Positions 9,145 to 14,586 of a stretch of 14,586 nucleotides of DNA are shown here, one piece after another. Origin of the DNA: Bremia lactucae (lineage: Eukaryota > Oomycota > Peronosporomycetes > Peronosporales > Peronosporaceae); assembly GCF_004359215.1 (NCBI RefSeq), contig NC_090610.1, forward strand, positions 14,469,489 to 14,484,074, written 5' to 3'. Made by a program: the position numbers and the translations under genes. The notes under the pieces are model-generated. The model was not told where the DNA came from, ran no database searches, and saw only the letters and a program-made list of their open reading frames with translations. Numbering within the stretch: position 1 is the stretch's first letter; each line of letters starts with the position of its first letter.

Positions 9145-9675
9145 TGTAACTGGCTAAAGTTGCCCTAATGTTACACAGTCCCCTTTAAGTACACTTGGTG
9201 TACTTAAGGGAATGGTCAATTACTAAATTAAAGCAATTAGACCCAGCACTCGGGTGTGGTTTACATTTGTGACCAACCCTTGTGTATGTGATACACATAG
9301 GTGCATTCACATTAGGAGGGATGACGCCTAGCGTCATCCGTTACGCGAGGTATCTAGAAAGATACGCTCGCAATATATACTAAGTGTTATCTATTGAGAA
9401 GACATTTTGATTGGTAAACATAAGTATTTATTTTTAATACGATTAAATATAAATCAGTCTAAAAACTACTTCATACTTGGTAAGTGCGCACGAAGAGCCG
9501 GATTTCCGCTCCCGTGACTACACTTTACTAGAGTACTTAGTGCGTTGGGTGAGGTCGTTAAGGCGCCAACCAACTACCTCACTGCACGCAAGAGAAGACG
9601 GTCTAACCGCTTCCTCGCTGTGCTAGGGTGTGTATCTAAGTAGAGCTTGGCTGCATTACGACGTGCCCGCCTACA
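9145..9675 (+). mobile_element. LTR, 531 bp, probable 5' LTR of a Ty3/gypsy relic
   Basis: Starts TGTAACTGGC and ends CCCGCCTACA, with TG...CA ends. It is followed by a TGG-starting primer-site candidate and gag remains on the same strand. Part A' (9145-9320) recurs inverted at 13981-14156. Part B (9320-9675) recurs directly at 13581-13938 with roughly 85-90% identity by eye, and similarity stops in both at CGCCTACA. The junction of A' and B is a perfect palindrome, 9319-9326/9332-9339. Further hairpins: 9145-9150/9170-9175, 9281-9287/9291-9297, and GCGAG-GTATCT paired with AGATAC-GCTCGC at 9345-9371. Confidence 0.72.
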
Positions 9676-9677
9676 CT

Positions 9678-9695
9678 TGGTAGCACTTGAAATCC
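9678..9695 (+). other. Candidate primer-binding site
   Basis: TGGTAGCACTTGAAATCC lies two bases after the LTR end. Its complement would end in CCA, as a tRNA 3' end does. I cannot name the tRNA from memory. Confidence 0.4.
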
Positions 9696-9787
9696 TTCCC
9701 ACGACCCGCATCTCTGCGTGTGTACGTGATGATGAGCCTCAATATTGATTAGGCTCATTTCCCCACCTCTCCGAACATCATCGGGAG

Positions 9788-10182
9788 GTGGCAGGGCTTA
9801 TGGCGCAGAGACTTGGTAAACAAGCCCTGTTCAGTCTTCTGGGTAGTCCTCCTGAGCAACATGTTGCTCACTTAAGGCAGTCTGAGGCGTTCGTACTCGG
9901 ACAGCGGATAGCCGCGTCCGAGGCACAAGGCTATGCCGCGGCGGAGTCCGTCACTCAGACTCAGGATGAGCTGAGGCATGGGCCGGCTCGGAGCGAGGCT
10001 TTCAACAGGACTGTTGAGATGCTCTCTGCCCGGCCGCATCAGCCGAGGCCCATTGGGATGAATCCGCCCAAGCTCGATGGAACTGAAGCGCACACGATTG
10101 TCCACTGGTTTTAGAGGTGAAGCAATGCGGCCGCAGCTCATCGAGGACGACAGCCGGATAATGTCGTACGCAATTTGCGACC
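9788..10182 (+). pseudogene. Ty3/gypsy gag remnant
   Basis: The open frame runs from a GTG at 9788 (first ATG 9800) to a stop at 10112-10114. Landmarks are SEAFNRTVEMLSARPHQPRP and MNPPKLDGTEAHTIVHW, a form of the retrotransposon gag domain I associate with oomycete gypsy elements. After a frameshift near 10112 the domain continues as RPQLIEDDSRIMSYAICD (10128-10181). It then stops at a junction with reverse-transcriptase sequence in the opposite orientation. The capsid C-terminal half and zinc knuckle are missing. Compact hairpins occur inside the coding part, for example GAGCAAC AT GTTGCTC and CAACAG GA CTGTTG. Confidence 0.75.
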
Positions 10183-10420
10183 AATAGCGCTCAGCCCGTC
10201 CTCGGCCCTACTATGCACGAATACATCGTCAAAGTAATGGGGCGCGTAGGCACGGTGCTGACGCATCACGTGAGCCACCACTCGGTTGAATGTCGCTGGT
10301 GCGTTTTTCAAACCTTGGGGCATCACAAGCAATACCCAAAGCATACCGCTTTGGGGTGCTTACAGCTATTTTGGCTACATCGGACTCTTTCATGAGTACC
10401 TGAAAGTTCACATCAAGGGC
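10183..10420 (-). pseudogene. Ty3/gypsy reverse transcriptase fragment
   Basis: On the minus strand, VLMKESDVAKIAVSTP (about 10402-10352) continues after a frameshift near a C-run at 10350 as LLVMPQGLKNAPATFN and then HYFDDVFVHSRAEDG (about 10239-10195). These are the palm-domain blocks of gypsy reverse transcriptase, with YFDD as the catalytic YxDD motif. Only this central part is present; no RNase H or integrase follows. It ends at base 10183, exactly where the gag remnant on the other strand ends. It belongs to an element inserted or inverted relative to the gag. Confidence 0.8.
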
Positions 10421-10780
10421 ACGCCGTTCCATATGCTGTCCCTGCTCGATTGCCGACTCAAACACGCTGGACTCTCTATCCATCGTCTGTTCCTTGGCCT
10501 CTTGTGACGCCTCTAGCTTAGCCATTCACTGCGCTTGTCCCGTCATCAGGCCCACCGACCTTTCTTCCGTGTTTCGTAGCATAACCTCTGCCTTGACTTA
10601 TAATTCTTCACCTTGTAGACTACCGTCCCTTTCGCAACCACCACCTGTCTTAGGCCCCGAAATGGGGTCTATTACGCGGGCGGCATGATCCATTGGGCTC
10701 ATAGCCTATTAAATGTAGTGATGTTAGGCAAAAGTAGAAGTGTCATTTTTAGTTAACTACCTGCTACGTAGGTTACGTCT
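10421..10780 (-). other. Degenerate stretch between retroelement and RAD54 remains
   Basis: On the minus strand 10423-10525 stays open into the reverse-transcriptase fragment and reads as a Glu/Gln-rich, coiled-coil-like segment (MAKLEASQEAKEQTMDRESS). A further open stretch lies beyond a single stop (VMLRNTEERSVGLMTGQAQ). I do not recognise the family; it is probably part of a retroelement polyprotein. 10690-10780 shows no coding pattern. Confidence 0.35.
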
Positions 10781-10944
10781 GTTAACAAGGCGCTGTCATC
10801 GCTGACCTGTCGAAACGTGTTCTTTTATCTGGCACACCGATGCAAAATGATTTGGAGGATTTTTTTGCGATGGTCGAATTTACCAATCCAAACATTCTTG
10901 GTTCGCCAAGCGAATTTCGAAAAGAATACCTGGACCAATATTGA
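10781..10944 (+). pseudogene. Fragment of a RAD54-type SNF2 helicase gene
   Basis: The frame from 10801 reads KRVLLSGTPMQNDLEDFF and then NPNILGSPSEFRKEYLD before a stop at 10942-10944. LSGTPMQND is the conserved SNF2 helicase block, and the following F.NP.ILG..EFRK pattern is specific to the RAD54 branch (homologous recombination motor ATPase). A preceding piece, NKALSSL (10784-10804), fits the same protein in another frame, so there is a frameshift. Only about 55 of the usual 700-plus residues remain. Cannot be functional. Confidence 0.75.
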
Positions 10945-10945
10945 C

Positions 10946-11128
10946 TGGATGTAAACCAAACTCAATCGACCAGAAACGGCAAGTGCCCTTGCTTCTGTAC
11001 CCACCACCATGAGCGCAAGCAAGCAACACCTTCCTAGTCTTCCGTATTTGTCGGCCTTCGTGCGTAATCTCTTCGCTGAATAACCTTGTTGCCTTAATTG
11101 CCTCCTCCGGTGTCGAATGGGTCTCATA
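10946..11128 (-). pseudogene. Possible FAR1/MULE DNA-binding domain fragment
   Basis: Sixty-one codons without a stop on the minus strand, containing RKTRKVLLACAHGGGYRSKG. The C..GG.Y..K pattern resembles the start of FAR1/WRKY-GCM1-like zinc-binding domains found in Mutator-like transposases, and a clearer example lies at 12345-12520. The expected downstream cysteine and His pair are not visible. The RAD54 fragment ends directly beside it. Weak call. Confidence 0.3.
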
Positions 11129-11268
11129 AATATGTTATGGAGGTGGAACAAGCGGCACGATGAAGACCGAGTATTAATGCTGGCGGAGTTGTAGCGATGC
11201 ACACACTGAAAGAAACGCAAAAAAATATTTAACACTGTAACAATACCTGCTCCCTATAATAATAGTTC

Positions 11269-11313
11269 TTTGATTTTTAAGGGGTGTGGCTATACCACTT
11301 CCCCTAAATCAAA
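11269..11313. repeat. Imperfect 45-nt hairpin
   Basis: TTTGATTT (11269-11276) pairs with AAATCAAA (11306-11313), AGGGG (11280-11284) with CCCCT (11301-11305), and GTGG (11286-11289) with CCAC (11295-11298), with small internal loops and a 5-nt tip. It stands just before the SPT16 remnant and could be a miniature fold-back insertion. Confidence 0.65.
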
Positions 11314-11365
11314 GCATTTATTGCCCAAAGACCATGGTCGTAGCGTCATGGGAAGCCCGAGTATT

Positions 11366-11854
11366 TTTTATATTCCGTACCGGGAGCTCGGGTTCAAGGG
11401 CAGGCCATTTAAAGACATGGTCCTCTTACAACTATCGGTCTACTGTCTCGTGAAACTCGAACGAATCCAAGAGTGGCTAGACAATATTTTTATTTGCTTC
11501 ACGACGGGCATGTGAATTTGAATTGGAAGAGTATTATGTCGACGATTAAAATGACAAATGGTTCTACAAAGATACGAATACGGTGTCCTCAAGCCAGCTG
11601 GATGGGATTTTTTCATTGGTTTAAAATTTAAATCGTCGTAAGAGTGAGAAGCTCGGAAATATGCGTGTAGATGGGAGATCGGACGACAAAGATGACGATG
11701 GAGAAAAAGCAGGCGATAGCACGTTTTCTGGTTCGTCGAAAAAAAAGAAGAAGACTGCGACTCGAGCGATTCGAATGACTCGGATTGGGAATCGATTGTG
11801 GATGAAAATTCCTTGTCATAGGAAGCGTTGAATGAAGAGGACGCTCCGTCGTGG
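11366..11854 (+). pseudogene. Decayed C-terminal part of SPT16 (FACT histone chaperone)
   Basis: Pieces in order match the C-terminal region of SPT16, the large FACT subunit that handles H2A-H2B during transcription and replication. They are IPYRELGFKGRPFKDMVLLQ (11372 on), IQEWLDN (same frame), then HVNLNWKSIMSTI (from 11503), NDKWFYKDTN (11550 on), EYGVLKPAGWDFF (11576 on), and an acidic tail with DSSDSNDSDWESIVDE and EALNEEDAPSW. Intact SPT16 has a longer linker between VLLQ...CLV and the EWL segment; here it is missing, so there is an internal deletion. At least four frame changes and several stops separate the pieces. No upstream SPT16 domains (aminopeptidase-like, middle) are present. 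Confidence 0.72.
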
Positions 11855-12124
11855 GTGAGTTCAGACAATACATCGGCTTTATTTATTCCGATTGGCGTAC
11901 TGCGAAGGTCTAGACAGAAGCAGAAACAATTACCACTTATCCGGCCAGTAATGTGACACGGAGGAGAATAAACCAGGCGTTGATTAGCTATGAGACTCAA
12001 GGTGCATTTAAATTTTGATTTAGCTACGGGACACGGGTGAGTTTATATTTTTTATGCGTCTGATTCGCTATAAGTCGGGGCGGGGGTGTGCAGCTAGCAA
12101 AGAGGGTGTACATATAGAAAAGAA
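11855..12124. other. Degenerate sequence between SPT16 remnant and MULE relic
   Basis: In the frame of the acidic tail the plus strand stays open a little further (about 11855-11955) and is basic, with RRSRQKQKQ, possibly the end of the SPT16 tail. After that there is no coding pattern. The minus-strand open frame across 11440-12000 is a shadow of the SPT16 piece. Confidence 0.4.
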
Positions 12125-12249
12125 GGGAATTGTTAAATACACCACATACCCACATACACCCGCAGTAGGTAGTACGCACACTAAGGTTTTCTATGACCGA
12201 GACAAAACTCATTCTATAATGATACAAATGGAGGACGCTATTCAACAGA

Positions 12250-12700
12250 CAATCAATTGGCACTTAACCCTGACATAACGTTCCCCGAGCGCGAAGACCT
12301 CGTAGCACATATCCAAAATAATGGCCTGACGAGCGTTTACGCATAAATTATCTAGCAATCGGATATAAACGCAACACTATTCAGATGGGCTGCGATCGTG
12401 GGCACCAATACCATAAGATTGTGAAACCTGCGGTCACTACACAGAAGCGCCCAGGCAGTAGCACGCGTCGCAGTAGTTGTCCTTGGAAGGTAATTGGCAA
12501 GAAACAGATGGCCGTTATTTAGCACATGGAGCTAATCTGTGTACATTTCCATGGATCAAGCCTAGTTTGGATCCGCTGCAGCAGAAATTTAGCTCCGCAA
12601 CACTGGAATGATGCCAAAGGGCTCTCAGAGGTGGTAAATGGAAATCACTGGATAGCTGCAGCGCTTGCTGCAGATAGTTCAATGACACCTGTGGTTGCCT
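12250..12700 (+). pseudogene. FAR1/MULE-type zinc-binding domain, decayed
   Basis: Three pieces in order: NPDITFPEREDLVAHIQNNG (frame stops at 12346), NYLAIGYKRNTIQMGCDRG continuing through STRRSSCPWKVIGKKQ (about 12344-12508), and LSEVVNGNHW...ADSSMTPV (about 12631-12690). GCDRG..Y...C.W.V...W.L.VVNGNHNH is the pattern of FAR1-like DNA-binding domains fused to MULE transposases. The NHNH pair has decayed to NHW. The pieces lie in different frames and are separated by about 120 bases of other sequence, part of which is one arm of an inverted repeat. No catalytic DDE region remains. Confidence 0.55.
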
Positions 12701-12753
12701 TTTGGTTGCATCATTCCAGGTTGTGGAGACTAGCTTTCGGCTGCAGCAGGTCC
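12569..12753. repeat. Inverted repeat with 46-bp arms inside the MULE relic
   Basis: 12569-12614 is similar to the reverse complement of 12708-12753, with a perfect 12-bp inner part (CTGGAATGATGC at 12603-12614, GCATCATTCCAG at 12708-12719) and a shared CTGCAG block further out. The spacer of 93 bases holds the end of the FAR1-like domain. A duplicated inverted piece has therefore been added within the coding remains. Confidence 0.75.
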
Positions 12754-13014
12754 AGAATAGGCTGGATCGATGAGATTTTTTTTAATATAAGCTCTCTTGT
12801 TACGGACGTTTAGCGCCTTCTCAATTTGAATTTTGGATGTGGACTGTTGTGCGGCGTTGGAGTTTGCGCGCAGTGTGGTGCGGTGCGGGTGTGGTGTATG
12901 TGGTGTATTTAGTAAAAACTGTGGTGTATTTAACAATTCCCTAAAAGAATTCAATTTTAACACACTGTTTTAATCAATAGAAAGGAATAATTTATTCTTT
13001 GTCTGCACAAAAAC

Positions 13015-13301
13015 ATGCAGCGAGAACGATGTTGGCCGATTGCTATTAAAATCCGAAGTGATAGGCTCGAGGTTGTATGCTGCGATGTGATGAATAATAA
13101 TGTTGCCAATCACGAAGCGGCCGTGCTGCGACCTATCAACATTTATATGCTGCGCTTTAATGGTTGGCCAGCAATTATGGCCACCTCGGGTTCAAAATTG
13201 ATTACGTCTTGCGGGACTCCACCTTCGACGATGAATTCGCCAACGCTAAGAGCTAACAAAACACACTGCTTAGCGGGCTTCAGCGTGACAGCACACCGGC
13301 A
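13015..13301 (-). pseudogene. Aldehyde dehydrogenase gene fragment
   Basis: The minus strand reads CAVTLKPAKQ, then LALSVGEFIVEGGVPQDVIN, which fits the NAD-binding region of aldehyde dehydrogenases (GNTVVLKPAEQTPL..., A..I.EAG.P.GV.N). A GRST-like echo of the FTGST loop follows near 13130. In another frame GRFVIGNIIIHHIAAYNLEP stands where the helix before the ELGG motif belongs. There is a stop at 13143-13145 and at least one frameshift. The catalytic cysteine region is absent. Only about 95 residues of a roughly 500-residue enzyme remain. Confidence 0.6.
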
Positions 13302-13580
13302 GAAAGGATGGTTATTTTTTTGTAATATCGAAGTACTTAATAACCCTTTGTAAGACCTTTGACGAGTGCATTCGACTCCCACTCACAACATTGAGCAGAC
13401 CTGAAATTGGATGATCCGTCCCGCTCGGAATATTGTTTGGCCCCATTCATACGTTTTGCTGTCCGAAGTCACCACGCGCATTCATCCGTCCATGTTTAAT
13501 TAAGTGAAAACCTTAGCGTTTCTTTAAATCCTTGGCTTCATTTATTGCATGTTTCGCCGTTTGATGGTTGCGTCATCCGT
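13302..13580. other. Degenerate sequence before the second LTR copy
   Basis: I see no coding pattern and no extension of the aldehyde dehydrogenase match on the minus strand. The last bases contain an extra half of the LTR palindrome (CGTCATCC at 13571-13578), directly before the complete one. Confidence 0.45.
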
Positions 13581-13938
13581 GATGACGGCTAGCGTCATCC
13601 GTTACGCGAGGTATCTAGAAAGATTTGCTCGCAATAAATATTCGTGTCATCTACAGAGATGACATTTTTAATTGGTAAAAATAGGTATTTATATATAATA
13701 CGATTAAATATAAATCAGTCTGAAAACTACTTCCTACTTGGTAAGTGCGCGCGAGGAGCCGGATTACCGCTCCCGTGACGACACCTTACTAGAGTACTTA
13801 GTGCGTTGGGTGAGGTCGCTAAGGCGCCCACCACAACTACCTAATGGCACACGAGAGTAGACGGTCTGACCGCTTCCTTGCTGTGCTAGGGTGTGTGTCT
13901 AAGTAGAGCGTGACCGCATTAAGATGTGCCCGCCTACA
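13581..13938 (+). mobile_element. LTR copy, segment B, truncated at its 5' side
   Basis: Aligns base for base with 9320-9675 in the same orientation, with scattered substitutions and small gaps, from the palindrome (13581-13587/13593-13599) to the shared end CGCCTACA. The A' segment that precedes B in the left copy is missing here. If both belong to one element, this is its 3' LTR, 4.26 kb away, with an interior too degraded and mixed to confirm it. Hairpins: GTCATCT ACAG AGATGAC and GGAGC...GCTCC. Confidence 0.7.
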
Positions 13939-13980
13939 AAGACATTCGTCCATCGACATCTCGAAGGTCTCCAGGCATCT

Positions 13981-14156
13981 TCCCTCTTAATGTGAATGCA
14001 CCTATGTGCATAAATACACAAGGGTTCATCACAAATGTGAACCACACCCGAGTGGTGGGTCTAATTACGTCTTTTGAGTAATTGACCATCCCCATAAGTA
14101 CACCAAGTGTACTTAACGGGGACTGTGTAACGTAAGGGCAACTTTAGCCCGTTACA
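13981..14156 (-). mobile_element. LTR segment A, inverted relative to the left copy
   Basis: The reverse complement matches 9145-9320 closely. Read on the minus strand it starts TGTAACGGGC (14156 down) and is preceded by a purine tract, so it looks like the U3 start of a minus-strand LTR. The expected B segment does not follow in that orientation; instead B lies next to it in the opposite one. It holds the hairpins TGTAACG/CGTTACA (terminal), AAGTACA CCAAG TGTACTT and GGTTCA/TGAACC. Confidence 0.65.
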
Positions 14157-14174
14157 GCATCCCCCTTAAAGAAC
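14157..14174 (-). other. Candidate polypurine tract
   Basis: Read on the minus strand, TTTAAGGGGGATGC directly precedes the TGTAACGGGC end. It matches the tract at 396-408 in position and sequence type. If real, the LTR beside it is a 3' LTR of a minus-strand element that extends to the right. Confidence 0.45.
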
Positions 14175-14285
14175 AAATATACATTTTAAAATTTGTCAAA
14201 GAGGAGCGAGGAACTGCGAGCATCTATACGCGCCGCTAGTCACTCGATCACTCTAGCGCACGTGTTTCCATACACGGCGCCCAAG

Positions 14286-14586
14286 ATGCCACCTAAAAGG
14301 GGCCACGTTGGTGGGTCGTCAGCGAAGACGCCCACTCAACCTCGCACTAAGCGCACGCGCCGCGTTTATTCGTCGCCGCGTCTAATGCCTTAGTCGGAAC
14401 GCCGACAGCCACTGCGGCTGTCGCGTTAACAGGGCTAAAGGATCCATCCCACTTTAACAGTGAGGATGTTGATCCGTCGCTCATTGTCGACTACAATGAG
14501 TCGACACCGTTGCCGTCACCTCATAGTAGTGATGCGGACAACGAGCTCATGAGGAGTGATGATGCGGCATTATTGCCCATCCAAAC
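14286..14586 (+). pseudogene. Frameshifted LTR-element ORF, related to the ORF at 1-289
   Basis: From the ATG at 14286 the frame gives MPPKRGHVGGSSAKTP followed by a basic stretch (RTKRTRR), then a stop at 14391-14393. A second frame stays open from about 14354 to the window end and reads ALVGTPTATAAVALTG, then DPSLIVDYNES and SPHSSDADNEL. A one-step frameshift near 14370-14390 would link the two. The acidic part resembles the minus-strand ORF at the left edge. I do not recognise a domain. The basic-then-acidic N-terminus would suit a gag-like protein. The coding part again contains hairpins (14403-14410/14416-14423; 14480-14487/14493-14500). Confidence 0.5.

Larger units (their letters stand above)
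12125..12941. mobile_element. Mutator-like element relic with 22-bp terminal inverted repeats
   Basis: Bases 12125-12146 (starting GGGAATTGTTAAATACACC) are the exact reverse complement of 12920-12941. Next to both ends are GT/CA-rich subterminal repeats: TGTGGTGTAT units on the right at about 12886-12930, CCACATACCCACATACACCC on the left. AAAAGA occurs just outside each end (12118-12123 and 12943-12948), a possible target duplication, though low in complexity and shorter than the usual 8-9 bp. The inside carries FAR1-like coding remains. At 817 bp it is far shorter than an autonomous element. Confidence 0.7.

Noticed and set aside
11440..12000. 186-residue open frame (-)
   Set aside because: It is the antisense shadow of the SPT16 remnant; serine-rich because the plus strand encodes an acidic tail.
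14193..14285. Upstream extension of the right-edge ORF to 14193
   Set aside because: The first codon is TTG; the ATG at 14286, followed by MPPKRG, is a better start.
1..14586. Secreted effector genes (RXLR or Crinkler type)
   Set aside because: No frame with a signal peptide followed by RXLR-EER or LFLAK motifs was seen.

Overview
The window looks like nuclear DNA of an oomycete, most likely a downy mildew or Phytophthora relative. The reasons are: genes with very short introns (63-93 nt) and GTGCGT/GTAAGA donors, an oomycete-like initiator upstream of the first gene, and Ty3/gypsy remains with the YFDD reverse-transcriptase motif and a gag that I associate with oomycete elements. Genus is inference; nothing here fixes it.

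Layout. 1-859: end of an LTR retroelement, with an acidic ORF on the minus strand running off the left edge, a purine tract and a 451-bp LTR bounded by TGTAACGGGG/CCCCGTTACA. 860-1515: intergenic, with a relic of a second LTR family. 1560-8316: a compact three-gene block. It holds a single-exon cytosolic dipeptidyl peptidase of the DPP8/9 type (+), a five-exon OTU deubiquitinase with two Tudor-like segments and C-terminal UIMs (-), and a three-exon 20S proteasome subunit alpha type-1 (-). The deubiquitinase, proteasome subunit and peptidase would act at successive steps of protein turnover, but nothing shows co-regulation. 8317-9077: AT-rich, no gene seen.

9078-14586 is a repeat graveyard. 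It contains a 531-bp LTR with a possible primer-binding site and gag remnant (+), abruptly joined to reverse-transcriptase remains (-). These are followed by decayed pieces of host genes (RAD54, the FACT subunit SPT16, aldehyde dehydrogenase), a Mutator-like relic with perfect 22-bp terminal inverted repeats and FAR1-like coding remains, then a second LTR copy in rearranged form. At the right edge is a frameshifted ORF related to the one at the left edge.

The least ordinary signal is that the LTR-element sequence, including its coding parts, is built largely from back-to-back short perfect inverted repeats (stems 7-11 bp, loops 1-9 nt). I saw no such pattern in the three host genes. A second puzzle is that the related acidic ORFs at both window ends lie next to a purine tract plus LTR and point away from the LTR, so by that landmark they would be antisense to the element.
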